Part shown: positions 56,039 to 64,000 of the stretch, piece by piece
Position numbering within the stretch: the stretch's first letter is position 1
Layout of the letters: the number at the start of each line of letters is the position of its first letter
NCBI RefSeq assembly: GCF_002355735.1
Contig: NZ_AP014879.1
Coordinates: 2,449,501 to 2,513,500 of the forward strand
Length of the DNA: 64,000 bases
Direction of reading: 5' to 3'
Source of the DNA: Sulfuricaulis limicola
GTDB lineage: Bacteria > Pseudomonadota > Gammaproteobacteria > Acidiferrobacterales > Sulfurifustaceae
Position numbers and translations under genes: made by a program
The notes under the pieces: generated by a model
The model's input: only the letters and a program-made list of their open reading frames with translations
The model's database searches: none
Told to the model about the DNA's origin: nothing

Positions 56039-58012
56039 ATGATAAGCGCGCAAAGGCAGAAGGAGCAGCCCCGGCTGGCGGTCAACGAGTTCAGCCGGAG
56101 GCTGGGGGACTACAAACGTTGGCGCGATGAATTAATCGAGATCATCAACGAATACCAGACCTGGGTTGAAAGCCACGGCCTCGCCAGCGGCGAGGAAGAC
56201 CTGCAGTTGTATGAACTCATCGATGCGCTGCGCTCCGACAAGCTCACCGTCGCCCTAGTCGCCGAGTTCTCGCGCGGTAAAACCGAACTCATCAACGCCA
56301 TTTTCTTCGCCGACTACCGGCAACGCCTGCTGCCTTCCGAAGCCGGCCGTACGACCATGTGCCCCACGGAGTTGCGCTGGGACAACCACGAAACACCGTG
56401 CCTGAAACTTCTTCCCATCGAAACGCGCGAAACCGCCACCACCATTTCGGAATACCGGCGCACGCCGGAGGCGTGGACGGTGCTGCCGCTGGATCTGGAT
56501 TCGCCGCGGAACCTGGCCGAAACCTTTCAGCAAACCGTCAAGACCAAACCGGTCAGCCGCAAACAGGCGGAAGCGCTCGGCCTTTATCGTCACGATGTCG
56601 AGGCCATGGCGCACATGCTGAACGGCGACGGCAGCGTGGAGATTCCGGTGTGGCGTCACGCGATCATCAACTTTCCGCATCCCATGCTGAAGCAGGGACT
56701 GGTGGTGCTGGACACCCCCGGACTCAATGCACTCGGCACCGAACCGGAACTGACGCTGAGCATGTTGCCGAACGCACAAGCAGTGTTGTTCGTGCTGGCG
56801 GCCGATACCGGCGTCACCAAAACCGACATGGAAGTCTGGAATCATCATGTCTGTCCGCTCCGCGGCAGCCGCGACAAGGGGCGCCTGGTGGTGCTGAACA
56901 AAATCGATTACCTGTGGGACGAGTTGAGCAACGACACCGCGATCGCCGCGGCCATCGCGCGCCAGACGCAGGAGACGGCGCGCACGCTCGGCGTCAGCAA
57001 AAACCAGGTGCTGGCGCTGTCCGCGCAAAAAGGATTGCTCGGCAAAATCAAGACCGACCATGCCCTGATCGAGCGCAGCGGTCTGCCGGCGCTGGAAGCC
57101 AAATTGTCGGACGACATCATCCCGGCGCGGCGGGAATTGCTGCGCGAGCGCGTGATCCACGACATCGGCTCCATGGTCGAGACCACCAGCGCCATGATCG
57201 AGGCCAGGCTGACGGCCGTCACCGGACAAATTGAAGAACTGCAGGCACTGGGGGGCGAGAACAATGAGGCCATCCAGGATCTGGTCACGCGCCTGCGCGA
57301 CGAGAAACTGGCCTATGACCAGACATTGGCCAGCTTCCAGGGCACACGCGCCGTGCTCTCTGACCACATCAAGATCCTGTTCGATTATCTCAGCGTCGAG
57401 ACGTTCGACGATTTGGCCGACCGGACGCGTCAGGGTATGTCCGAATCCTGGACCACGTCGGGCCTGCGCGAAGCCATGAAATCGCTGTTCGACGGGGCGC
57501 TTGACGCCATGGAGCGGGCCAACAAGCAAACCCAGCAGATACGCAGCCTGGTACAGGCCATTTACCATAAATTCCACAGCGAGCACGGGCTGGCCAAGAT
57601 CAAGCCGGTCAATTTCTCGCTGTTGCCGTATCGCAGCCAGCTGCAAAAACTCTATGAAGAGGCCGAGGCCTTCCGCAACAGTCCGCTGATGGTCATCACG
57701 GAACAGCACTTTGTGGTGCAGAAATTCTTCGTCACGCTGGTCGGCCGCGCGCGCGAAATTTTCAGTGAAGCCAACGCCGCCGCGCGCGCCTGGAGCAAGG
57801 CCATCATGGCGCCGATACTGTCACAGGTGCGCGAGCACAAGATCCTCATGGACCAGCGCCTGGAAAACCTGAAAAAGGTGCACGAGAATTTCGACAATCT
57901 CAGCGACCGTATCGCCGAGCTGGAATCCGGCCGCCAGAACCTGGAAAACCAGCAGCTGGTCATCCGCAACATGCTGCGCAAAATCAACAAGCCGCTGCCC
58001 GTCGATCCCTGA
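56039..58012 (+). CDS. Dynamin-like GTPase
   Basis: 657 residues. GTPase motifs: P-loop AEFSRGKTELIN (G1), a threonine in the loop near EAGRTTMCPTEL (G2), VVLDTPGLN (G3) and VLNKIDYL (G4). Long helical stalk regions follow, with a coiled-coil end (NFDNLSDRIAELESGRQN). No membrane helix. Bacterial dynamin-like proteins of this kind act in membrane remodelling or stress. It is a single gene with its own spacer and a terminator after it. Confidence 0.88.
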   Translation: MISAQRQKEQPRLAVNEFSRRLGDYKRWRDELIEIINEYQTWVESHGLASGEEDLQLYELIDALRSDKLTVALVAEFSRGKTELINAIFFADYRQRLLPSEAGRTTMCPTELRWDNHETPCLKLLPIETRETATTISEYRRTPEAWTVLPLDLDSPRNLAETFQQTVKTKPVSRKQAEALGLYRHDVEAMAHMLNGDGSVEIPVWRHAIINFPHPMLKQGLVVLDTPGLNALGTEPELTLSMLPNAQAVLFVLAADTGVTKTDMEVWNHHVCPLRGSRDKGRLVVLNKIDYLWDELSNDTAIAAAIARQTQETARTLGVSKNQVLALSAQKGLLGKIKTDHALIERSGLPALEAKLSDDIIPARRELLRERVIHDIGSMVETTSAMIEARLTAVTGQIEELQALGGENNEAIQDLVTRLRDEKLAYDQTLASFQGTRAVLSDHIKILFDYLSVETFDDLADRTRQGMSESWTTSGLREAMKSLFDGALDAMERANKQTQQIRSLVQAIYHKFHSEHGLAKIKPVNFSLLPYRSQLQKLYEEAEAFRNSPLMVITEQHFVVQKFFVTLVGRAREIFSEANAAARAWSKAIMAPILSQVREHKILMDQRLENLKKVHENFDNLSDRIAELESGRQNLENQQLVIRNMLRKINKPLPVDP

Positions 58013-58062
58013 ACGTTCGTTGCCTTATCAAGCCGCCCGGCAAATTCCGCAGTCGCACTACA

Positions 58063-58101
58063 GAAAATAAAAAGGCCGGAAGGGTCGCCCCTTCCGGCCT
58101 T
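58063..58101. terminator. Terminator between dynamin-like gene and secreted unknown
   Basis: AAGGCCGGAAGGG pairs over 13 bp with CCCTTCCGGCCTT around TCGC. On the minus strand it is followed by TTTTATTTTC, 23 bp after the stop of the gene at 58125; it may also serve the convergent dynamin-like gene. Confidence 0.87.
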
Positions 58102-58124
58102 GATTTATCCGTCAACGAAACGGA

Positions 58125-59198
58125 TTACTTCGCGGGAGCAGCAGCCGGGGCCGCCGAAGCGGTGGCCGTCAGCGTCGTATCGATCGATGAGAAGATGATG
58201 CTCGGGATCAGGGTGTTCTTGGCGAACGCCATGTAACCGGAATCCCAGAAGTACAGCTGCATGCGCCACATCTGGCCGTAGTGCACCGTCTTCACTTTCT
58301 TGCCATCGTTGATGACCAGCACTTCCATCGGCATGGCCGGAGCATGGTCCACGCCCGGATAGGGCGCGTCCTTGGTCTTGCCTTCGCTGCGGAAGTCGGA
58401 GTTGATACGGATGCACTTGTTCTCGGTGTAGTCGTTGGTGATGCCGAAGTAGACCGCGTTGGATCCCACCGGAATCTTGCTCAGCAGACGCCAGCCCGAG
58501 GAGTCTTCCACGCCCTTGTCCTGGCTGGCGCGCAGCGCGGTTTCCACGCGGGCCACGGTGGCCTGGAAGTTTTCCGGCTTGTCGTCGAACGCCAGGTTCT
58601 GACTTTCGCTCCAGTTACGGAACTTGGCCATCATCTTGGCGGGGCCGTCACCGTTGAACTTGTTCAATGCCTTCTCGGTGCGAATCGGTTCCAGCTGCAC
58701 GGATACCTGCGTGCCGGGGATCTTGGCCGCGACATTCTTGATGTCCTGTCCCACGGCCTTCGCCGCCGCCAGCAGCTTGTCGTAGTTCTTGGAGCCGGCG
58801 TAGAAAACCATCGCGTGTGCGGTCGGGTTGGCCATGTTGACATGGACCTTCTTGCCGTCGCCGTACTCGTATACACCGATACGCAGAATCTGCGCCGAAA
58901 TGGTCTCGGGCGCCTCATCCTTGGCGGCTTCCATGTAGGCGGGCGAAGTAATGATGTAGACACGCGCCTGCTGGACCTTGTCGGTAAAGGTCATGTCGCG
59001 TTTGGCATGCAGCGTCAGGTTGGATTCGGCCAAGGCCTTTTCCAGCGCCGCCGTGGTGTCGTTGAACGACCCCGATGCCTCGAGAATGCGCTCAAAAATG
59101 CCGTACTCCTCTGACGCCGCCAGGGCGTTGCCGGAGCCCAGCACGAACGCCAGTACCATGGCCAAAAGCCGGCCAATTTTTGTAGATTTCAACTTCAT
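58125..59198 (-). CDS. Secreted protein of unknown function
   Basis: 357 residues. Signal peptide MKLKSTKIGRLLAMVLAFVL with cleavage likely after NALA (about residue 27). The mature part has an early stretch SFNDTTAALEKALAESNLTL, then FYAGSKNYDKLLAAAKAVGQ, a single Cys (NKCIRINSDF) and an Ala/Pro-rich end (ASAAPAAAPAK). I cannot assign a family; the N-terminal part recalls DUF302-like folds only loosely. GAGGAGATATCC precedes the ATG. Probably periplasmic and monocistronic. Confidence 0.82.
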   Translation of the reverse strand: MKLKSTKIGRLLAMVLAFVLGSGNALAASEEYGIFERILEASGSFNDTTAALEKALAESNLTLHAKRDMTFTDKVQQARVYIITSPAYMEAAKDEAPETISAQILRIGVYEYGDGKKVHVNMANPTAHAMVFYAGSKNYDKLLAAAKAVGQDIKNVAAKIPGTQVSVQLEPIRTEKALNKFNGDGPAKMMAKFRNWSESQNLAFDDKPENFQATVARVETALRASQDKGVEDSSGWRLLSKIPVGSNAVYFGITNDYTENKCIRINSDFRSEGKTKDAPYPGVDHAPAMPMEVLVINDGKKVKTVHYGQMWRMQLYFWDSGYMAFAKNTLIPSIIFSSIDTTLTATASAAPAAAPAK

Positions 59199-59492
59199 TG
59201 GATATCTCCTCCTCAGTGCCTCTTAGTTAAAACTTGTTAAAGGTTTAATCCATTGGATGGATTTAAATCCCTGCGGAGCATTGTGCTGATTCTCACGCCA
59301 GTCTGCAACTGGCTGTCAGAATATACATGTATCATGTTGATTTATTTTGCTATTTAAACGTGCTGGGCGCGACGAACGGCTGGGCACCCATGGCAAGCAC
59401 CCCCACCGGTTAAGCCGGTGGGGGTGGAGAAAACAACGGAAGATTACTGCGCAGGCGACGGAAGCGCCTGACGCCGAGTTAATGAGAGAGAG
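59199..59492. other. Spacer with two inverted repeats
   Basis: 294 bases without a gene. ATCCAT-TGG-ATGGAT at 59248-59262 lies 50 bases upstream of the secreted-protein start, where an operator would fit. CACCCCCACCGG (59398-59409) pairs perfectly with CCGGTGGGGGTG (59415-59426) downstream of the Sel1 gene on its strand, without a T-run. Confidence 0.55.
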
Positions 59493-60230
59493 CTAATCCA
59501 GGCTCAGTACTTTCAGCAGGGCGATGGCCTGGGTGAATCCCTGACTGGCGGACAGGCGCCACAGCCGCACGGCCTCGTCCTGATTCTCGTCGATGCCTTC
59601 GCCCTTCATGTACATCAGGCCCAGATTGAATTGCGCCTCGGCCAGACCCTGATTCGCGGCCATGCCCCACCACTTTACCGCTTCGGCGGGATCCGGCCGG
59701 ACACCGTTGCCTTCAGCGTAAAACAGCCCCAGATTGAATTGCGCCTCGGCGTGTCCCTGCAGGGCGGCCATGCGCCACCACTGAATGGCGGCATCCTGAT
59801 CGCGTGCCACACCGGTGCCGGTGGCGTACAGGACACCCAGGTTGTACTGGGCAATCGCATGCCCCTGCTCCGCGGCCTTGCGATACCAGTGCACCGCCTG
59901 CATCAAGTCCCTGGCCACGCCGCCGTCACCCCGGTTATACAGCACACCCAGGGTAAACTGTGCCGCGGCATCGCCGCTGTCAGCCTGCGACTGCCACAGA
60001 CGTACCGCCTCATTACGTTGGCCGGTGTTGAATTGCGACAGGGCGACCTGATTCGCGCTGATGGAACTCGGTTCCGGACGGACATCCTGACCGGACTGAA
60101 CCTCCGGAAACGCGGAACCTGAAAGGGCGGCTTGTGAGGGTACAGCCGTCACCAATGCCCAAAAGCCGAGCACGCCGGCCGCCGCCAGGCGGCCCAAACG
60201 CGCCACTGTTTCCCTGTTGAATCCGTACAT
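59493..60230 (-). CDS. Secreted Sel1-repeat protein
   Basis: 245 residues from ATG at 60230 (GGGGAGCGGG upstream; an in-frame ATG at 60257 is possible). A signal peptide (VLGFWALVTAVPSQAA) is followed by about five Sel1 repeats of 36 residues, with motifs AAQFTLGVLYNRGDG, AIAQYNLGVLYATGTG and AEAQFNLGLFYAEGNG. Sel1 solenoids mediate protein-protein contacts, often in the cell envelope. Partner unknown. Confidence 0.88.
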   Translation of the reverse strand: MYGFNRETVARLGRLAAAGVLGFWALVTAVPSQAALSGSAFPEVQSGQDVRPEPSSISANQVALSQFNTGQRNEAVRLWQSQADSGDAAAQFTLGVLYNRGDGGVARDLMQAVHWYRKAAEQGHAIAQYNLGVLYATGTGVARDQDAAIQWWRMAALQGHAEAQFNLGLFYAEGNGVRPDPAEAVKWWGMAANQGLAEAQFNLGLMYMKGEGIDENQDEAVRLWRLSASQGFTQAIALLKVLSLD

Positions 60231-60697
60231 AACCCGCTCCCCGAAAGCAAAATACATTTGTCTTGGGCCAGAGTTTGCAAGAGCTATGCCACCCGCTATA
60301 AAGCTTTACAATCAAGGGGTTGACCCAGGCGGGGAAAACTGAAAACGTCCGTAAAACAGGCCTGAATCGGATGTTTCATGACGATTCTGGCAGCGCTGGC
60401 GCCGTCCACTGTTCTTTCCGGCCTCAACTGAGATAGCCCACCGGGTGGTTTTCGTGAACGCCTTTCGTCCGGTATCTGCCCGCGAACGGCGGTTACGGTC
60501 ACGCTGCCTTTGCTAAGCTGGTGAAAGCGAAAGCCGCTCCAAAGCGGTTAAGATGGGCGCCGCGCGCCATGGACGGGAATGCTCAAATTCAGAAAGTCAC
60601 CATTCACCAAACCCGACGCCGGCGCACGCGCCACGACTCCTCTCCGCGTCCCACCTGAGCGCGACATGCCCGAAACCGCGCGCGGAGAAAAAATACA
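60231..60697. other. Divergent spacer between Sel1 and AmpG-like genes
   Basis: 467 bases. Short open frames occur but none has a recognisable product or a good start. CCACC-GGG-TGG followed by TTTT near 60440 is a weak hairpin. GGAG at about 60685 serves the GTG start of the transporter. I see no RNA gene or mobile element. Confidence 0.45.
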
Positions 60698-62248
60698 GTG
60701 AGCAAACAGATTTCTTCCTGGCGCGCGGTATGGCTGGCGCTGCGCAGCCGGCGCACGGCCGCGGTGAGCCTGCTCTCCTTTTCTTCGGGTTTGCCGCTGG
60801 GTCTCGTGTGGATCGCGATTCCGACCTGGCTCGCGCGCGAGGGCGTGGACATCCGCATCATTGGCCTGTTCACGCTGGCGCAGGCGCCGTGGAGCTTCAA
60901 ATTCCTGTGGTCGCCATTGATGGACCGTTACGCCCTGCCGTTGCCGAGGCTCGGGCGCAAACTCGGCTGGACGCTGCTGTGGCAGATCGCGTTGTTGATC
61001 GGCACTTTGCTGCTTGGCGGCGTGGCGCTGCGGCCGGACACGCTCTGGATCATCGGCAGTCTGACGCTCGCCATCGCCTTCGCCTCGGCGAGTCAGGACA
61101 TCGCCATCGACGCCTACGCCGTGGAAGTCCTGGAACCGGACGAGCAGGGCGTGGCCGTGGGGGCGCGCATCGCCATCTACCGCGCCGCCATGTTCGTGGC
61201 CGGGGGACTCAGCATCACGCTGGCGGGTTTATGGTCCTGGCCGGTCATGTTCACGATCCTCGCCCTGCTATACCTGCCGATGCTGGCGGTCACGCTGCTG
61301 GCGCCGAAATCCGCCGCTGACCGATTGCAGACGCCGCCGTCCCTGCGCGAGGCGGTGTGGGAGCCATTCGTGGGATTTCTTTCCAGGCGGCGCGCACTCG
61401 AACTGCTGGCGTTCGTCGTACTGTACAAGCTCGCCGACAACCTCGGCGGCGCGCTCATCCGGCCGTTCCTGGTGCAGACCGGCTTCAACGATTTCGACGT
61501 CGGCATCGCCACCGCCACGATCGGTTTGATCGCGACACTGGTCGGCACCTTTCTCGGCGGCATGCTGACCACGGCGATGGGCCTGGGCCATGCCCTGTGG
61601 GTATTCGGGGCGTTGCAGATCGCGTCCAACCTGGGCTACGTGCTGATCGCCGAGGTCGGCGTGAACCGGCCGTTGATGTACGCCGCCATGGGCTTCGAGA
61701 GTCTCACCACCGGCATGGGCACCGGCGCCTTCAGCGTGCTGTTGCTGCGCATGACCATGAAGCAGTTTTCCGCCACCCAGTACGCGCTGTTCTCCAGCCT
61801 GTTCGCGCTGCCACGCATCCTCGCCGGCCCCGTCACCGGCGTCATGGTGGATGCCATCGGCTGGCGTGAATTCTTTCTGTTCACCATCGCTGTCGGCATC
61901 CCCGGCATGCTGATGCTGCAGCGCTTTTCACCCTTGGGCAAACGCGAGCCGGAGATTCAACAACCGGCGGAGATCGAGCCGCGGGTACTGAGCCGGGGGG
62001 AACTGGTCCGGCGCGCGGTCATCGGCGGTCTCGTTGCTTTCGGCATTGCCGCGCTGTCGGTGGCGCTGCTCGATGCGTTCAAACATCAGAAGGCCGCGGC
62101 CGGTTTCGATCTGTTGGCGCCGCTGACTGCCTTGTTCGATCCGGCGGATGTATCGGGCTGGGTCAGCTTGTTCGGCGTGACGCTATTCAGTATCGTCATG
62201 GCACTCGCCACCGCCGCGACCGCGGCGGCGCGATCAAGAAAATCCTGA
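60698..62248 (+). CDS. AmpG-like major facilitator transporter
   Basis: 516 residues with about 13-14 membrane helices. AmpG-type features: SFSSGLPLGLVWIAIPTWLA, FLWSPLMDRY, ASASQDIAIDAYAVEVL, ALIRPFLVQTGF, and TGMGTGAFSVLLLRMTMKQF with SATQYALFSSLFALPRI. AmpG imports anhydromuropeptides for cell-wall recycling. GTG start at 60698 with GGAG upstream. Substrate is inferred from family similarity. Confidence 0.85.
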   Translation: MSKQISSWRAVWLALRSRRTAAVSLLSFSSGLPLGLVWIAIPTWLAREGVDIRIIGLFTLAQAPWSFKFLWSPLMDRYALPLPRLGRKLGWTLLWQIALLIGTLLLGGVALRPDTLWIIGSLTLAIAFASASQDIAIDAYAVEVLEPDEQGVAVGARIAIYRAAMFVAGGLSITLAGLWSWPVMFTILALLYLPMLAVTLLAPKSAADRLQTPPSLREAVWEPFVGFLSRRRALELLAFVVLYKLADNLGGALIRPFLVQTGFNDFDVGIATATIGLIATLVGTFLGGMLTTAMGLGHALWVFGALQIASNLGYVLIAEVGVNRPLMYAAMGFESLTTGMGTGAFSVLLLRMTMKQFSATQYALFSSLFALPRILAGPVTGVMVDAIGWREFFLFTIAVGIPGMLMLQRFSPLGKREPEIQQPAEIEPRVLSRGELVRRAVIGGLVAFGIAALSVALLDAFKHQKAAAGFDLLAPLTALFDPADVSGWVSLFGVTLFSIVMALATAATAAARSRKS

Positions 62249-62266
62249 AGCCAACAGCAGACAACG

Positions 62267-62533
62267 ATGGCGAGAGTCACAATCTACAGCACCGGCGTCT
62301 GTCCCTACTGCCAGAAGGCCAAGGCACTGCTCCAGAAATGGAACATCCCGTTCGAGGAAATCCGCATCGACACCGACCGCAGCAAGCTCACCGAGTTTGC
62401 GCGCGTCACCAACGGGGCGCGCACCGTTCCCCAGATCCTGATCGATGGCAAGTGCATCGGCGGCTTTACCGAACTGACCGAACTGCACATGGAAGGCGGG
62501 CTCGATAAACTCGTGGAAAAACCCGGCCACTGA
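62267..62533 (+). CDS. grxC: Glutaredoxin 3
   Basis: 88 residues. Active site GVCPYCQKAKALL, then TVPQILIDGKCIGGFTEL with the cis-proline and GG glutathione-binding loop. It reduces disulfides with glutathione, matching the gshA/gshB genes in the window. 18 bp after the AmpG-like gene. Confidence 0.95.
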   Translation: MARVTIYSTGVCPYCQKAKALLQKWNIPFEEIRIDTDRSKLTEFARVTNGARTVPQILIDGKCIGGFTELTELHMEGGLDKLVEKPGH

Positions 62534-62574
62534 CTGCGTCGTCGCGCCGCCCCGCTTCAGATCTTCGCTGACCG

Positions 62575-62904
62575 TCAGCGCAAGGTGGCGCCGAAATAGG
62601 GCCACCACCAGAGCGTCAGCAACAGCGCCATCCCGAGACTCACGCCGATCACGGTCTGATACCGCCGCCGCTCGCCGGGATAACTCGCGAGCCACACCCC
62701 GCCCATGATGGCATCGAGCAGCAGCACCATGAAGACAAGCGGCACCAGCGCCGGGGCGATCAGCGTGGACACCATGCCCCAACCGGCATAGACCGGCGGA
62801 GTGCCCGGCGCCGGGCGCAGCACCAGCAACGCCAGCACGCTGAGCACCAGCATCAACCGCAGCGGTCCCAGCCAGCTCAATAATTGTCGCCATCCGGACA
62901 TCAT
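62575..62904 (-). CDS. Small membrane protein, unknown
   Basis: 109 residues with about three membrane helices (LMLVLSVLALLVL, LIAPALVPLVFMVLLLDAI, VIGVSLGMALLLTLWWW). No family recognised. Its ATG is three bases after the xth stop, so it is co-transcribed with xth. Two adjacent ATG codons (62904, 62901) are possible starts. Confidence 0.78.
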   Translation of the reverse strand: MMSGWRQLLSWLGPLRLMLVLSVLALLVLRPAPGTPPVYAGWGMVSTLIAPALVPLVFMVLLLDAIMGGVWLASYPGERRRYQTVIGVSLGMALLLTLWWWPYFGATLR

Positions 62905-62907
62905 GGT

Positions 62908-63681
62908 TCAGATTGTGCGGTCGTAATCCAGGATCAACGGTGCATGATCGGAAAAGCGCTTGTCCTTATATATGCTTTCCTTTCGTGCCTTCTTCGCGAT
63001 TCCGGGCGTGGCAATCTGATAATCGATGCGCCAACCCACGTTCTTTTCGTAGGCCCGTCCGCGGTTGGACCACCAGGTGTATTGATCCGGCTTGTCGTTC
63101 AGGGTGCGGAACACGTCCACCCAGCCGAGTTCATCGAACACCTGCGTCAGCCAGGCGCGCTCCTCGGGCAGGAAGCCGGAATTCTTCCGGTTGGATTTCC
63201 AGTTTTTCAGATCAATTTCCTTGTGCGCGATGTTCCAGTCGCCGCAGAGAATGTATTCGCGTCCGTCGCCGCGCAAACGCTTGAGCACCGGGTAAAAGTG
63301 CTCCATGAAGCGGAACTTGGATTCCTGCCGGTGCGGACCGGCCGAACCCGAAGGCAGGTAGATCGAAACCACGCTGAGTTTGCCGAAATCGGCCTGGAGA
63401 TAACGTCCTTCGTCATCGTGCTCCTTCGAGCCGAATCCGACACGCACCCGGTCCGGCTCGCGTCGCGCATACAGCGCCACGCCGGCATAACCCTTCTTCT
63501 CGGCGCAATTGAAAAAACCGTGGAACCCCTTGGGCGCCCGCATCGTTTCGGTGAGGTCGGCTTCCTGCGCCTTGACCTCCTGCAGGCACACGACGTCCGC
63601 CTGCTGGCGCGGCAGCCACCCGAACAGCCCCTTTTTGGCCGCGGAACGGATGCCGTTGACGTTGAGCGTGATGACGCGCAT
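62908..63681 (-). CDS. xth: Exodeoxyribonuclease III
   Basis: 257 residues. Active-site blocks [50 protein letters not shown] and the ending [14 protein letters not shown] hold the metal-binding Glu, Asp and catalytic His. An AP endonuclease and 3'-5' exonuclease for base-excision repair. Divergent from pyrE, as in many gammaproteobacteria. Confidence 0.95.
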   Translation of the reverse strand: MRVITLNVNGIRSAAKKGLFGWLPRQQADVVCLQEVKAQEADLTETMRAPKGFHGFFNCAEKKGYAGVALYARREPDRVRVGFGSKEHDDEGRYLQADFGKLSVVSIYLPSGSAGPHRQESKFRFMEHFYPVLKRLRGDGREYILCGDWNIAHKEIDLKNWKSNRKNSGFLPEERAWLTQVFDELGWVDVFRTLNDKPDQYTWWSNRGRAYEKNVGWRIDYQIATPGIAKKARKESIYKDKRFSDHAPLILDYDRTI

Positions 63682-63737
63682 GGCGCCGCATGATACCCGA
63701 CTTTCCCGGGCTTGAGGCGGCGATTACAATCCGCGCC

Positions 63738-64000
63738 ATGAAGGATTACCAGCGCGAGTTTCTCGACTTCGCCGTCGAATGCCAGGCCCTGCGCTTCGGC
63801 GAATTCACGCTGAAATCGGGGCGCATCAGCCCGTATTTTTTCAACAGCGGCCTGTTCAACACCGGCCGCAAACTGGCGCGCCTGGGTCGCTTCTACGCGC
63901 AGGCCGTCGCTGACAGCGGCATCGCCTTCGACATGCTCTACGGCCCGGCCTACAAAGGCGTGCCGCTCGCCTGCGCCACGGCCATGGCCATGGCTGAAAC
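63738..64000 (+). CDS. pyrE: Orotate phosphoribosyltransferase (5' part, runs off window)
   Basis: The visible residues start [20 protein letters not shown] and include [20 protein letters not shown] and the [17 protein letters not shown] block that binds orotate and PRPP. The rest, including the PRPP loop, lies past base 64000. It converts orotate to OMP, completing the pathway begun by pyrB. Confidence 0.95.
   Translation, partial: MKDYQREFLDFAVECQALRFGEFTLKSGRISPYFFNSGLFNTGRKLARLGRFYAQAVADSGIAFDMLYGPAYKGVPLACATAMAMAE

Noticed and set aside
60296-60502. 68-codon open frame on the minus strand in a long spacer
   Set aside because: No ribosome-binding site, no recognisable sequence, and it overlaps the likely promoter of the Sel1 gene.

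Overview
This is a GC-rich bacterial chromosome segment that most resembles a chemolithoautotrophic proteobacterium, probably a sulfur-oxidising gammaproteobacterium of the Acidiferrobacter/Sulfuricaulis or Thiobacillus type (an inference from gene content, not a measured placement). The evidence is two complete form I RuBisCO gene sets, a Calvin-cycle/lower-glycolysis operon, a glutamate-cysteine ligase of the Acidithiobacillus ferrooxidans type, and a type IV pilus chemosensory cluster.

Layout. 1-3377: carbonic anhydrase (cut by the window edge), lipocalin, patatin-like lipase and a TerC-like membrane protein, all on the minus strand and separated by palindromic intergenic repeats. 3492-9389: red-type (form IC) RuBisCO operon cbbL-cbbS-cbbX, followed by an unknown 108-residue protein and a class II aldolase with a fused Dabb domain; a divergent cbbR lies upstream. 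9386-11872: PsiE-like protein and a large membrane sulfatase. 12078-18734: green-type (form IA) RuBisCO operon cbbL-cbbS-cbbQ, an unknown 103-residue protein and cbbO, with its own divergent cbbR. No carboxysome genes are present. 18756-22139: a secreted 1127-residue RCC1-repeat protein. 22456-30039: a CPCC protein, then tkt-gap-pgk-pyk-fba, read from tkt. 30387-33828: IMPase-family phosphatase, an unknown protein, a thioredoxin-fold protein and bioA. 33894-44085: Pil-Chp chemosensory operon pilG-pilH-pilI-pilJ-chpA and two CheW-like proteins. 44451-46869: gshA and gshB. 47007-51729: TonB-like protein, yqgE, ruvX, pyrR, pyrB and a dihydroorotase homologue that has lost most of its metal ligands. 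51817-54005: pilU and pilT. 54205-64000: proC, yggT, yggU, a dynamin-like GTPase, a secreted unknown, a Sel1 protein, an AmpG-like transporter, grxC, a small membrane protein, xth and the start of pyrE.

How they fit together. Carbonic anhydrase and the two RuBisCOs, each with its own activase (CbbX for form IC, CbbQO for form IA) and its own LysR regulator, suggest CO2 fixation tuned to different CO2 or O2 conditions. The tkt-gap-pgk-fba genes supply Calvin-cycle steps; phosphoribulokinase is not in the window. pilT/pilU and Pil-Chp together support regulated twitching.

The most unusual pattern is between genes. At least nine intergenic sites carry 25-95 bp elements built from about three degenerate units with a 9-10 nt period. 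Most are present as two facing arms around an A/T-rich centre. The unit wording differs between sites (CGCCAAG, CGCAGAG, CACAGAG, CGCAGAT and TCAGGAAT types) while the architecture is kept. I know no formal name for this family.
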